From: CAZSNT01 sp964607765
GTDB taxonomy: Bacteria; Verrucomicrobiota; Lentisphaeria; Oligosphaerales; JABHEG01
Length of the DNA: 64,000 nt
Assembly (NCBI GenBank): GCA_964607765.1
Contig: CAZSNT010000020.1
Span: 23,586 to 87,585, forward strand
Reading direction: 5' to 3'
Made by a program: the position numbers and the translations under genes. The notes below the pieces were generated by a model. The model had not been told where the DNA came from and ran no database searches. It saw only the letters and a program-made list of their open reading frames with translations. Each line of letters begins with the position of its first letter. The stretch's first letter is position 1. Shown here piece after piece: positions 24,169 to 33,643 of the stretch.

Positions 24169-25857
24169 TTACGCTTTGGAAGTCAGGGCCTGCTGGACGA
24201 TGCGGATCAGGTCTGCCCCCGTGTAGGGTTTCTGAATGAAGGCGACCGGCCTGTCCCCCGTTGCCTGACCGCTCAGCGTGTCCTGTTCCGAATAGCCGCT
24301 GGTGAGGATCACCCGGACATCCGCCTGGATGCGTCGCAGCTCGCGCAGAACCTGAAACCCATTCATTCGCGGCATGGTGACATCGAGGAGCACAGCATCG
24401 ATCTGAGGCAGGTGTCTGCGGTACAGCGCCAAGCCCTCATCGCCTCCGGAAGCGCCGACGACCCGGATCCCGGCCCGACCGAGCATCCGCTCGATCACAA
24501 ACCGGACGGCGGCCTCATCGTCAATCACCAGTACGGTGGCAGGATGCGGCCCTGTGCCGGGTGTCGCCGGCAGGTCCGGCAGGGCCTCGTCCGGCGTGAC
24601 TGATACGTCCGCTGCACAGGGCAGCAGAATACGGAACCTCGCCCCGCCGTCGGCCAGGTTTTCACCGGCCACCGCCCCGCCGTGCCCGCGGGCAATTCCC
24701 AATACGTAGGCCAGGCCCAAGCCGCGTCCGACGAATTTCGTGCTGAAGAACGGCTCGAAGAGTCGATCCTCCGCCTCCTTGTCAATCCCGCTCCCCGTAT
24801 CGCAGACCGACAGGCAGACGTACGGCCCCGGGGGGAGCTCGTCGCCGAGCAGGAACCCCGCAAGGAACGTGGCGTCGGCGTCAACGAGAGCCGCCGTGAC
24901 AGCCACCGCGCCGGGGGAACGCCCCACTGCTTCACAGCCGTTGACGACCACGTTCACCAGCATCTGCACGAGCTGGTTGTGGTCGCCCTTGATCATTGGC
25001 AAGCCGGCCGGCAAGGCGAACTGAACCTGCACGGGCCCGTGCTTGGGAACATGCTCGTGGCTGCGTACATCCTGAAAGAGCACACGGATGTCGACCGGGC
25101 CGCCGGCCCAGACGCCGCCGCCGGAGTAATCCAGCATCTGCCTGGTCAGTGCTGCCGCACGTTCGGCGGATTCCCTGATCTGCTGGATGTGAGCGCGCGC
25201 GAAACTCTCCGCAGGCAGCTCATCGCAGGCGAGGTCCACATTGCCCAGGATCGCCTGAAGGATGTTGTTGTAGTCGTGAGCCACGCCCGCGGCCAGCACG
25301 CGGAGGCTCTCCAGCTTCTGCAACCGGAACTCGCTTTCCCGGGCACGCTGTTCCGCCAGCACCTTCTGCTGCTCCAGGCGCCGTTGCAGCACGACTCGCT
25401 CCAGCACAGTCGGCAGCAGCTTGAGGAAAGCGGCTTGCCGGTCTTTGATGATGTAATCACAGGCCCCCCACTTCATCGCCTCGACCGCGACCTGCTCATC
25501 GCCGGATCCGGTGACCATGATCACGGGCGTGGCGGCATCCTCCTGCGCCAGCTGGCCCAGCACGTCGAGACCGTTGCACTCCGGCATGGAGTAGTCGACC
25601 GCAACCACATCGTATTCGGACTGGGAGAACAGGCGGAGTCCCTCGGCGCCGTTCCGTGCCATGTCGACCTGGAACGGCCCCGTGCGCAGTTTGAGCAGGA
25701 TCAGACGCGCAAGGACGGCGTCATCCTCCATGTAGAGCACGCGTATCGGCTCTACACTCGGTGTGTGGCCCGTGTGCTCCGTGCCCCCTGCTTCAGTGTC
25801 TGTCGCCCCGTCCGCACGCTCACCCCCACCCCCGGCGTCATGTGAAGAAGCTCTCAT
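24169..25857 (-). CDS. Hybrid histidine kinase: REC-HisKA-HATPase-REC
   Basis: A 562-residue cytoplasmic signalling protein. The N-terminal receiver has phospho-acceptor VVAVDYSMPECNG and IIKDRQ. The dimerisation/phosphotransfer box is GVAHDYNNILQAILGN, with an N-box NVVVNGCEAVG and G-boxes DTGSGI and GRGLGLAYV. The C-terminal receiver has AVLLDVTMPRMNG and IQKPYTG. It has no sensory domain of its own. It starts 20 nt after the stop of the MASE1-PAS protein on the same strand, so it probably receives the signal from that partner. The HDYNN type of H-box is typical of NtrB-like kinases. Confidence 0.92.
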   Translation of the reverse strand: MRASSHDAGGGGERADGATDTEAGGTEHTGHTPSVEPIRVLYMEDDAVLARLILLKLRTGPFQVDMARNGAEGLRLFSQSEYDVVAVDYSMPECNGLDVLGQLAQEDAATPVIMVTGSGDEQVAVEAMKWGACDYIIKDRQAAFLKLLPTVLERVVLQRRLEQQKVLAEQRARESEFRLQKLESLRVLAAGVAHDYNNILQAILGNVDLACDELPAESFARAHIQQIRESAERAAALTRQMLDYSGGGVWAGGPVDIRVLFQDVRSHEHVPKHGPVQVQFALPAGLPMIKGDHNQLVQMLVNVVVNGCEAVGRSPGAVAVTAALVDADATFLAGFLLGDELPPGPYVCLSVCDTGSGIDKEAEDRLFEPFFSTKFVGRGLGLAYVLGIARGHGGAVAGENLADGGARFRILLPCAADVSVTPDEALPDLPATPGTGPHPATVLVIDDEAAVRFVIERMLGRAGIRVVGASGGDEGLALYRRHLPQIDAVLLDVTMPRMNGFQVLRELRRIQADVRVILTSGYSEQDTLSGQATGDRPVAFIQKPYTGADLIRIVQQALTSKA

Positions 25858-25877
25858 TGCCACGTCTGGAGTGTCCT

Positions 25878-28049
25878 TCAGCCTGCAGTGAGAATGGTTG
25901 TCCTGATCCCAACCACATTGCCGCACTCGTCGCGCATTATGCGGTCCTCGAGAACAACGGCCAGTTCGCCGCCGTCACTCGCCTTGAACGTACGGCTGTA
26001 GCTCTTGCCGGGCGGCACGTTGCCCGACAGCTTCTGAACGACGGCCGCGCGCGCGGCGTCACTCTCCACGATGAACTCCCACACGGGCCGGTCCAGCATC
26101 TGCTCTTCCTCGTACCCGAGCATGCTCAGTTCTGTTCGGTTGATGCGGATCAGACGCCCGGCCTGGTCAATTTCGTGGTAGCCGACAGGGGCTTCGTCGA
26201 AAAGCTCCCGGTACTGGCTTTCGCTGCGGCGTGTGGCCTGTTCGACCTGCCGCCGCTCGACTACTTCCTGCTGTAGACGCCGATTCGCCGCCTTCAGCGC
26301 CCGCGTACGCTCGTCGACCAACTCCTGGAGCCGCTCGCGGTGCCGCTCAAGTTCCTCCGCCTGGCGCTTGCGTCTGGTGATGTCGGCAAAGGTCGCGACC
26401 GCACCCATGATCTCCTGATCGATGTCTTTGACCGGGACGGCGCTGATGAGGATGTCATACGTGCTGCCGTCGGGCCGGACCATGTGCACTTCGCGAGCCA
26501 GGTCCGCCTCGCCCCGCAACGCTTTGCGCAACGGCCGTTCTTCGGCCGGGATCGGGGCGCCGTCAGGCTCGAAGGCATCGCCCCAGGCGTCACGCCACAT
26601 GTCGAGCTTCTTGCCTTTGGCCGTGATTCCGGCCAGATCACGGGCCGCTTCATTGGCGAACATCACGGTCCCCTCCGCGTCACTGACCACGATAGCGTCC
26701 GCGGCCTGGGTGAGCACGGTCTCGAGCAGCATCCGGTGCCTGACCAGCCCCACCTCGGCGCTGCGTCGCTCCGTGATGTCCCGGGAGATCCCGATCAGGC
26801 CGAGCACATTACCCCGACCGTCGTGGTAGGGCACTTTGGTCGTGAGCAACGTTCGCGGCCCGGCCTGTGTGTGGATCACATGCTCGTCAGAGACCGGCAT
26901 GCCGGTTGAGAGGACCTGGTCATCCATCGCGAGCATGCGCCCGGACTCTTCGGGTGTGAATACCTCCGCACAGGTCTGCCCGATAATGTCATCCACAGGC
27001 CTGCCGAAGAAGCGGGACGCGGTTGCGTTGACGGCGACGTACCGGCCGCCGGTATCCTTGATAAACACCAGATCCGTGGTGCGCTGCACGACCAGGTTGA
27101 GCAGGCCTTGACTGCGCCCCGACTCCTGGTGAGCGGCGTAACGCTCCGTCAACGCGGTTGCCAACGTCACAACGATGAATGCAGCGACACAGACAAAGCC
27201 CTGCAGCAACAACAGCGATTCGCTGACCGAGGGGCGCACAAACGGCCCCATCCTGTTGACCGTGCCCCATACGGCCAGTCCGGACACCAGCGCGAGCGCA
27301 ACAGCCCCCACACGATGGGACAGCCGTAACACGGACCACACCAGAACAGGGATCAGAAGATACCCCGGAATGTAGTAGCCCGACTCCACCCCCTCACCCA
27401 CGAACACGAACAAGAACGTGACGGTGAACACCACCAGCAGGGCCGCCCCCTCCGCCAGCCGCCACGCCGACCACGGCTCGTTGCTGGGACGGTGCCACAC
27501 AACGACCAGCGGCGTAACCAGAAGAATGCCGGCCACGCTGCCCAGCCACCATGTGAAGGCAGTCAGGCTGAACGACGCCCACGGTTCGAACCCGCTCCAG
27601 CACACGGCAACAGGCCCGATGCCGGCGCTCACCAGGCACATGACCAGGACAATGCCGACGAATTTCAGAGCATCGTCAACACGCTCGAAGGGATCGCCCG
27701 GGCCGACGAATGTGTGCAACAGCAACACGCCGCAGGCAGCCTCCAGCGTGCTGCCGACCGCAATGGCGAGAGAGGCCGGCAGGAACGCCGACAGGGGCAG
27801 CGGGTGGCACGCAGCGAACGACAGGAAATGTGCGGCAAATGCGCCCAGGAATATGCCGGGGCACACGCGGTAGCCCGCCAGCATCACGCCCGCCAACGCC
27901 ACGCCGGACGGTGGCCAAACGGCCGAGACATTGGAGCCTTGGAAAGCTAGCTTCAGCCCAATCTGGGCGCCTGCGAAGTAAAGAACGCCTACAGCAAAAG
28001 ACGGCCATGCGACACCGGACAAACGTTTGGCCTTGCTTTCGCCGTTCAT
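25878..28049 (-). CDS. MASE1-PAS-PAS-PAS membrane sensor without kinase domain
   Basis: A 723-residue membrane sensor. AGGACCTGGCG precedes the ATG at 28049. Residues about 10-300 form eight or so hydrophobic segments with the MASE1 pattern VSAVWPPSGVALAGVMLAG. Three PAS domains follow: RTTDLVFIKDTGGRYVAVN, AADAIVVSDAEGTVMFANEA and EAPVGYHEIDQAGRLIRIN. PAC-type ends (GLIGISRDITERR, TFADITRRKRQ) and a coiled coil between PAS2 and PAS3 are visible. The protein ends after PAS3 with no HisKA, GGDEF or EAL domain. The next gene supplies kinase and receivers, so the two may be one split sensor kinase. Confidence 0.88.
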   Translation of the reverse strand: MNGESKAKRLSGVAWPSFAVGVLYFAGAQIGLKLAFQGSNVSAVWPPSGVALAGVMLAGYRVCPGIFLGAFAAHFLSFAACHPLPLSAFLPASLAIAVGSTLEAACGVLLLHTFVGPGDPFERVDDALKFVGIVLVMCLVSAGIGPVAVCWSGFEPWASFSLTAFTWWLGSVAGILLVTPLVVVWHRPSNEPWSAWRLAEGAALLVVFTVTFLFVFVGEGVESGYYIPGYLLIPVLVWSVLRLSHRVGAVALALVSGLAVWGTVNRMGPFVRPSVSESLLLLQGFVCVAAFIVVTLATALTERYAAHQESGRSQGLLNLVVQRTTDLVFIKDTGGRYVAVNATASRFFGRPVDDIIGQTCAEVFTPEESGRMLAMDDQVLSTGMPVSDEHVIHTQAGPRTLLTTKVPYHDGRGNVLGLIGISRDITERRSAEVGLVRHRMLLETVLTQAADAIVVSDAEGTVMFANEAARDLAGITAKGKKLDMWRDAWGDAFEPDGAPIPAEERPLRKALRGEADLAREVHMVRPDGSTYDILISAVPVKDIDQEIMGAVATFADITRRKRQAEELERHRERLQELVDERTRALKAANRRLQQEVVERRQVEQATRRSESQYRELFDEAPVGYHEIDQAGRLIRINRTELSMLGYEEEQMLDRPVWEFIVESDAARAAVVQKLSGNVPPGKSYSRTFKASDGGELAVVLEDRIMRDECGNVVGIRTTILTAG

Positions 28050-28257
28050 CGCCAGGTCCTGTTTGCCAGTCTCCTGCGGGAAGCTGGCGCCGTGCCGGGC
28101 AAACGTCCCGGCTGACGAATCTGCAGGGGATCGCTGAGATCCCGTCACGCGGAGATACGGCCAACGCCGGCGGGGCTCTGCCGGCCTCCGACGGTCGCGC
28201 CGCTGTCGCAACATTAAACGATCGGCGCGTCATTTGCAACCAACTTGAGTGCGTCGC

Positions 28258-29043
28258 TCAGTCGATCAGAGCCCGGTTCCGCAACTCGTCAAGAAGCCGT
28301 GCCGCCGCCTCAGCCGAGTCGCCGTCCAAACGAACGCGCCGCCGTTGTGTAAGCGGCACAGCGATGCGCACGACACGCGTCGGGGAACCGGACAGCCCCA
28401 CGTCGTCCCCCGCCAGCTCAAGCTCCGCGGCGTCGACCGTCCGCGGCGCCGTCTCGTACGCCCGAAGTCTGTCTGCCAGCGTTGGAAGACGCGGCTCATT
28501 CGCTTCCTTCAGGATGGTGAGCACAGCAGGAGGGCGTACCCTCAACGCGACCGTCCCTGACTCCAGAAGACGCCGCAGCTCCAACCCGTCCGCCGCCGCG
28601 TTGACATGGGTTACGTAGGTGACTTGCGGAACACCCAGATGGGCGGCGATGCCGGGACCAACCTGAGCCGTGTCACCGTCGATGGCCTGTTTCCCGCAGA
28701 ACACGTAGTCCACCTCCCCCACGGCTTGGACGGCCCGCGCCAGTGTCAGCGACGTGGCCCACGTGTCCGCCCCCGCGAACTCGCGATCCGACACCAGAAC
28801 GCCTTCGTCCGTGCCCATGGACAGCGCTTTGTGCAGGACGGCCGACGCCTGCGGCGGGCCCATGGTCATGGCGATCACTGTCGCGCCACAGCAGTCACGC
28901 AGCCGCAGCGCGGCCTCGAGCGGGAACTCATCAAGCGGGTTCAGGATGGCCGCAACGCCCTCGCGGATCAACGTGTTGGTCTCCGGATCGAGCCGCAGGT
29001 CGGTCGTATCCGGTACTTGTTTGAGGCAGACAACGATTCGCAT
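28258..29043 (-). CDS. etfB: Electron transfer flavoprotein beta subunit
   Basis: A 261-residue EtfB. The family pattern KQVPDTTDLRLDPETNTLIR starts at residue 8, and the beta-subunit signature CGKQAIDGDTAQVGP is present. The ATG at 29043 follows GGGAAGGAATGC; the longer ORF upstream is rejected. EtfB normally pairs with EtfA to carry electrons between a flavin dehydrogenase and its partner. No etfA is visible here: downstream is the MASE1 sensor and upstream is a GlcD/LDH-type oxidase. The gene may work with an EtfA encoded elsewhere. Confidence 0.93.
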   Translation of the reverse strand: MRIVVCLKQVPDTTDLRLDPETNTLIREGVAAILNPLDEFPLEAALRLRDCCGATVIAMTMGPPQASAVLHKALSMGTDEGVLVSDREFAGADTWATSLTLARAVQAVGEVDYVFCGKQAIDGDTAQVGPGIAAHLGVPQVTYVTHVNAAADGLELRRLLESGTVALRVRPPAVLTILKEANEPRLPTLADRLRAYETAPRTVDAAELELAGDDVGLSGSPTRVVRIAVPLTQRRRVRLDGDSAEAAARLLDELRNRALID

Positions 29044-29071
29044 GCATTCCTTCCCGGCGTGTTGCCGCGGC

Positions 29072-30748
29072 TCAGGACTCGAGCTCTGGACCGGCCTCGA
29101 CCGCAGCGCTCTGCGGCGGCGCCGCGTCACGTCCCTGTTCGAACAGCGTGCCCCGGCCCAGCCGCAGCTCCGGATCAAAGGCGCGCTTGACGGCGAGCAT
29201 CTGCGCAAGCCCATCGGCACCGTACAGAATCTGGAGAAAATCCGTCTTGAGCTTGCCGATGCCGTGCTCAGCCGCCGGGGAGCCGCCCAAGGCCACCACC
29301 TCGCGCGCAAAACGGTGGTAGAGTTCCCAGCCGCGAACGTATTCGGCAGAATCCCGAGGCAGGATGTTGACATGCAGATGTCCGTCACCGATGTGGCCGA
29401 ACACGACATACTCAAGCCCTGCCTCTGCGAGGAGCGTGCGGTACAAAGCCACGGTCTGCTCCAACCGCTCGCCTGGCACGGCCATGTCGGTGCCCAGTTT
29501 GGTGACGCCGGGATGCGTCCTGCGGATCTCCGCAATGCGGGCGTTCACAGTCTCGGGCAATGCGTGCCGGAAAACGCGAAGCCGTTCCCGCTCGCTCTCA
29601 GTCAACGCTGACCAGGCCAGGGCTGGCTGGCCGCCGCACTGTTCCACGAGCGCGGCCAGGGCTTGGAGAGCGACGGGCAGGTGCGCCTCGTCAGTGCCGA
29701 TGTCAAGATAGATGGCGCAGCCGGCTTCGGCCGGCAAACACTCCGGCACTCCTGAAGCAGCCCCCAACTCGCCGCGGCGTTGCCGCAACAGCGCCAGCGC
29801 GTTGGGTCCAAAGTACTCAATGGCCTCAATGCCGAGACGCTCCCTGTCCTGACGCAGCGCACGGGTGAAGGCCAGGGCGCGATCCTCATCGGCCCAGAAC
29901 ACGACGCCCGCACAGCTCATCTCCGGCGCCGGCACGACGCGCACCTCCACCTCAGTGATAATCCCCAGCGTCCCCTCGGAGCCGACAAACAGGTCCAGCA
30001 GGTCACACTGCGCCCCGGACATGAAGCCGGCCGAGTTCTTGGTGTCCGGCCAGCGATAGGTCGGAACACGGCAGGAAACCGACTCGCCTGCCTCGGCCCG
30101 GATCTGGAACTCGCCGTCCCGCCCGGTCACGTACTCGCCGCGCCGCAGGTCAAGCACACGTCCGTCAGCCAGCACGACCCGGAGCCACTCAACGTAAGGG
30201 CGGGTGGGGCCGTACCGGAACGTGTGGGCGCCGGACGCGTTGCACGCAACCGTGCCGCCCAGGGCAGCGCTGGTCTCGGTCGGGTCGGGGGGGTAGAACA
30301 GCCGCCCTCCCTTCATCTGTTCCAAGGCAGCCTTGCTCTCCTCATCCCACATGCCCGCGTCGTCGAACCTGGCCATGCGCACGGCCCGCTGCAGGTCGGC
30401 CAGAGACACGCCCGCCTGGCAGCGGACCAGGAACTCGCCATCCGTCGCCGCCGGCCGCACGCCGCAGATCCGCGTCATGCGTTCCAAGCTGACGAGCATG
30501 CCCCCGGCCGGGACGGCGCCCGCGGCTATTCCCGTGCGGGCGCCGGACACGGTGAGCGTCAAATCCCGGTCCCGGGCAGCGCGCACCGCGCCGACGGCCT
30601 CCTCCGTCGATCGGGGGAACGCCAACGCCGCAGCCTGCCCTACGCGCCGTGACTCGTCAGTCAGGTACTTCTCGTACCCGTGAAGCGCCTCGCCCTCGAG
30701 AACGGCGACGGGCTCGGCAGCGAACTGCTGTGGACTGAGAGTGATCAT
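29072..30748 (-). CDS. FAD-linked oxidase, GlcD/D-lactate dehydrogenase type
   Basis: A 558-residue flavoenzyme of the FAD-PCMH family. The N-terminal FAD domain shows SGARTGIAAGAVPAGG and PPDPTETSAALGG, followed by GSEGTLGIITEV. The C-terminal FAD-oxidase domain has GHIGDGHLHVNILP and AEHGIGKLK, the metal- and substrate-binding histidine region. Family members oxidise 2-hydroxyacids such as D-lactate or glycolate. The adjacent etfB, 28 nt downstream, suggests an ETF acceptor, as in electron-confurcating lactate dehydrogenase complexes. The ATG at 30748 follows CGAGGCACCA. Confidence 0.9.
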   Translation of the reverse strand: MITLSPQQFAAEPVAVLEGEALHGYEKYLTDESRRVGQAAALAFPRSTEEAVGAVRAARDRDLTLTVSGARTGIAAGAVPAGGMLVSLERMTRICGVRPAATDGEFLVRCQAGVSLADLQRAVRMARFDDAGMWDEESKAALEQMKGGRLFYPPDPTETSAALGGTVACNASGAHTFRYGPTRPYVEWLRVVLADGRVLDLRRGEYVTGRDGEFQIRAEAGESVSCRVPTYRWPDTKNSAGFMSGAQCDLLDLFVGSEGTLGIITEVEVRVVPAPEMSCAGVVFWADEDRALAFTRALRQDRERLGIEAIEYFGPNALALLRQRRGELGAASGVPECLPAEAGCAIYLDIGTDEAHLPVALQALAALVEQCGGQPALAWSALTESERERLRVFRHALPETVNARIAEIRRTHPGVTKLGTDMAVPGERLEQTVALYRTLLAEAGLEYVVFGHIGDGHLHVNILPRDSAEYVRGWELYHRFAREVVALGGSPAAEHGIGKLKTDFLQILYGADGLAQMLAVKRAFDPELRLGRGTLFEQGRDAAPPQSAAVEAGPELES

Positions 30749-31082
30749 TGGTGCCTCGACATTGCGCGAAAGAGAGGGAATATAGCGCCCCCATCGGCAG
30801 ATGCCGGTCACAGAGCGTGTAACACAAGCAACGTCGGGAACGAGAGCGACAAAGAGCGTCTCCCTTCCGTCTGGTGTGCATGCGCCGCTACGGCCGTGCG
30901 CAAAGCGGTGTCGCCGCGCCCCTGCTGCGCGGGATCTGCTCTGCCACCGCACTCCAAACGTCCTCCCCGCCTCCCCGGAAAGGAGCAGCCGTCTGGTGGC
31001 TTGGAGCCTCCAGACGGCTGCGTTGTGAGTCGACGACCGGCCTCGGCAGGCGCTTACGGGCGCCCGCCGGGCGGCCTCCTGA
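30749..31082. other. 334-nt intergenic region with a strong hairpin
   Basis: No gene is seen. The section nearest the FAD oxidase is the upstream region of that operon. At 30985-31021 the arms GCAGCCGTCTGG and CCAGACGGCTGC pair over 12 bp with a 13-nt loop. It lies about 60 nt past the DUF11 gene stop on the minus strand, where a terminator would be expected, but no T-tract follows on either strand. Confidence 0.6.
30985..31021. terminator. 12-bp hairpin, possible transcript end of the DUF11 gene
   Basis: Perfect 12-bp stem with a 13-nt loop, downstream of the minus-strand DUF11 gene. The missing T-run makes factor-independent termination uncertain; it may instead stabilise the 3' end. Confidence 0.4.
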
Positions 31083-32696
31083 TTAGTACAGGTATGTCGC
31101 TTCTGTCTCCGTGACAGGACGTGTCAGCTGATCAGTGGTCATGTCGACGTGGAACCGCACATCACCAGGCTTCTTCGCCTCCACCATCACGCGCCAGGTC
31201 TGGTACTGCTTCGGCGCGAGCGAGATCAGCGGCTTGAACGTGAGCGTCCTGCCGGCAGCGGACCAGACGCCTTCGGTCGGGCCGCTGGACGAGACGTAGT
31301 CCATGTTCTCTTCGAGAGTACACTTGATCACGATGTTCGTGTCAGGCAGGGAGCCCTGGTTCGTGGCCTTGATCTCGTAAATGCCCTGGTCGCCCATCTC
31401 CAGCGGATCCTCGATGTCGATGACCTCGAGCAGGATGGCAGGAACACCGACCACCTCGGTCAGAGCCTCGGCCGAGACGCCTTCCGCACAGACGGCACTG
31501 GCAGTCACTACGTTGCGAGCCTGCGTGATCTTGCTTGTCTGCGTAACGAGCTGCAGCGTCTTGGTCTCGTTCACCTTCAGCACGGGGATCTGCCAGATGA
31601 CACGCCCGCTGCTGTACTTGGCGTCGTCGCTGGCCTTGACGAATTTCGCGCCACCGGGCAGCGTGTCCGTCACGGTCACCTGTTCCGCAGCCGCATCACC
31701 GGTGTTCTTCACCGTGATGTCATACTTGACAACGCGGCCGACGAACTGCTGGCGCGGCGCGGTCTTGGTGATGGTCAGCACGGGCTGACGCACGGCGGTT
31801 GTAGCGGAAGCCGCCGCCGTGAGATCCCCGTCCTGCTCCTTCGCTGTCGCCTTGGACTGGTACACACCCACCTTGGACGCCTTGGCCACGAACGCGAACT
31901 GCTGGGAAGCTCCTGCGGCCAGGTCGCCAGCATTGCCGGTGACCTCACGCTGGTTGTCAAGCGTCATCAGGCCGGGCGGCAACGTCTCGCTGACAATCAC
32001 GTTACGGGCAACACCCGTACCCGTGTTGGTCACGGTAAGAGTCATGGGAATCTCGTCGCAAAGCAGGACCTCGTCCGGCGCCGTCAGCGTCAGCTTGAGC
32101 TCCGGCTGCACGGCTGCGATGCTGGTCAGACACATCTGACGAGCGTACGCGACCTTGGTGCAGGTATCGAGCGGCCCTGCGGCATCGACCACGCCCTGAA
32201 CGCGCATGTTCTTGCTCTCGCCCGGAGCCATCGTCCCAATCGCCCAGGACAGAACATTGCCGACAGGCCCGGATGCCTTCGGCGTCGTCTGCTGGACCTT
32301 GAAGTTGGGCGGCAACGTGTCGGTCACAACAACGTCGAGCAGCTCACAGTCCGTCAGACTCGTGACCTTGATATCGTAGGCATAGGCCTGTCCGACGCGG
32401 ACTTCGGAAGGGGTTGTTTTCTCCAGCAGTACCGAGCTGGTCTTCACCTTACCGCTGGGGATCGCCAGTGCTGCGTGCAGTTGCCCGCCGCCCTTGGCTA
32501 CCACAGGCGAACAGTCGTCATCGCGAGTAACCGTGGGCGCGGCCACGGGCGGGGGCGCCGCGGTCGCAACCACAATGGGAGCCACAACCGGCTTCGGTTC
32601 TGCCTTCACGTCACAGGGCAATGTCCAACAACCAACAGACAGCACCGCCACACACATCACCGTTCCGAGTCCGAACACCGCACGCATAATTTTCAT
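31083..32696 (-). CDS. DUF11-repeat envelope lipoprotein, OmcB-like
   Basis: A 537-residue exported protein. The ATG at 32696 follows AGGAAGGTGCTGACG. The N-terminus MKIMRAVFGLGTVMCVAVLS VGC carries a lipobox. Several DUF11-type immunoglobulin-like repeats follow, each with a YDIKVxNTG...VxVTDTLPxG pattern (AYDIKVTSLTDCELLDVVVT, TNTGTGVARNVIVSETLPPG, KNTGDAAAEQVTVTDTLPGG). This is the repeat type of chlamydial OmcB and of related proteins in Planctomycetota and Lentisphaerota. Cysteines are scattered rather than as dense as in OmcB. It is probably an abundant structural envelope protein, transcribed alone from a promoter at 32775-32803. Confidence 0.88.
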   Translation of the reverse strand: MKIMRAVFGLGTVMCVAVLSVGCWTLPCDVKAEPKPVVAPIVVATAAPPPVAAPTVTRDDDCSPVVAKGGGQLHAALAIPSGKVKTSSVLLEKTTPSEVRVGQAYAYDIKVTSLTDCELLDVVVTDTLPPNFKVQQTTPKASGPVGNVLSWAIGTMAPGESKNMRVQGVVDAAGPLDTCTKVAYARQMCLTSIAAVQPELKLTLTAPDEVLLCDEIPMTLTVTNTGTGVARNVIVSETLPPGLMTLDNQREVTGNAGDLAAGASQQFAFVAKASKVGVYQSKATAKEQDGDLTAAASATTAVRQPVLTITKTAPRQQFVGRVVKYDITVKNTGDAAAEQVTVTDTLPGGAKFVKASDDAKYSSGRVIWQIPVLKVNETKTLQLVTQTSKITQARNVVTASAVCAEGVSAEALTEVVGVPAILLEVIDIEDPLEMGDQGIYEIKATNQGSLPDTNIVIKCTLEENMDYVSSSGPTEGVWSAAGRTLTFKPLISLAPKQYQTWRVMVEAKKPGDVRFHVDMTTDQLTRPVTETEATYLY

Positions 32697-32774
32697 CGTC
32701 AGCACCTTCCTCTTGCCTTCTTCACATCTTCCCTGGAAACCACTCCGCACCTGTCAAGGTCACGCCATAGCCTA

Positions 32775-32803
32775 AATATGCGTGAGAGTATTGCAGATAT
32801 CAA
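32775..32803 (-). promoter_or_regulatory. Candidate promoter of the DUF11 lipoprotein gene
   Basis: Minus strand TTGATA (32798-32803), 17-nt spacer, CATATT (32775-32780). The predicted transcript has a leader of about 70 nt. Confidence 0.4.
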
Positions 32804-32808
32804 GCGCA

Positions 32809-32836
32809 TTGTCAACCTCTCATGCGGAGATATGTT
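32809..32836 (+). promoter_or_regulatory. Candidate promoter of the HpcH/HpaI aldolase gene
   Basis: TTGTCA (32809-32814), 16-nt spacer, TATGTT (32831-32836), 33 nt before the ATG. The same -10 word and spacing appear before aroB. Confidence 0.45.
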
Positions 32837-32869
32837 CACGCCTGTCAGACCATCCAAGGGAGAACAGCC

Positions 32870-33643
32870 ATGGCCGGAAGGTGTCTGCGTCACAGACTGC
32901 AGCGAGGCGAGCTCTGCATCGGGACCTGGATCCAGATAGGACATCCCGCTGTGGCCGAGGTGCTTGCCAATGCAGGATTCGACTGGATTGCCGCCGATTG
33001 CGAGCATACGGACATCGACGTCACGCCGTTCGCGGATCTGGCACGGGCGATGCATGGCCGGGGCCCCGTGCCGTTGGTGCGAGTGCGGGAGAATGACACG
33101 CTCGCTATCCGCCAGGTCCTCGACATGGGCGCCGAAGGCGTCATCGTCCCGCTGGTCAATTCAGCCGCGGAGGCGGCCCGCGCGGTCAAGGCCGCGAAGT
33201 TCCCACCGGCCGGTGTGCGCGGGTACTCGTTCTCGCGCATGAACAACTGGGGGGTGGACTTCGACTGGTACGCAGCGAACGCGAACGATCGGACGCTGGT
33301 CATCGTCATGATCGAGTCCCGGGACGGTGTCGCTCACATTGACGACATCCTGGCTGTGGACGGCGTGGACGGCGTGTTCATCGGCCCCTATGACCTGAGT
33401 GGCTCCTACGGCATCCCCGGGCAGACGGATGCGCCGGTGATCACGGAGGCCTGCACTCGTGTGGTGGCCGCGTGCCGTGCCGCCGGGAAGGCGGCCGGCC
33501 TGCACATCGTGAAGCCGACGCCGGACTCCATAGCCCGCGCCATTGCGGACGGCTTCACGTTCATCGCGCTGGGCGTCGACACCGTCTTCCTCAACGATGC
33601 GGCGACGGCCGCGCTGGCCGCGGTCAACCAGGACCGGGGGTAG
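32870..33643 (+). CDS. HpcH/HpaI-family class II 2-oxo acid aldolase
   Basis: A 257-residue aldolase. The start at 32870 follows AAGGGAGAACAGCC. GHPAVAEVLANAGFDWIAAD and CEH match the N-terminal family pattern; PLVRVRENDTLAIRQVLDMG contains the catalytic arginine; MIESRDGV gives the metal-binding Glu and GPYDLSGSYG the metal/substrate loop. Such enzymes cleave 2-keto-3-deoxy sugars or 4-hydroxy-2-oxo acids to pyruvate plus an aldehyde. Its 3' end overlaps the convergent sulfatase gene by 20 nt. It probably belongs functionally with the sulfatase and isomerase on the other strand. Confidence 0.92.
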   Translation: MAGRCLRHRLQRGELCIGTWIQIGHPAVAEVLANAGFDWIAADCEHTDIDVTPFADLARAMHGRGPVPLVRVRENDTLAIRQVLDMGAEGVIVPLVNSAAEAARAVKAAKFPPAGVRGYSFSRMNNWGVDFDWYAANANDRTLVIVMIESRDGVAHIDDILAVDGVDGVFIGPYDLSGSYGIPGQTDAPVITEACTRVVAACRAAGKAAGLHIVKPTPDSIARAIADGFTFIALGVDTVFLNDAATAALAAVNQDRG

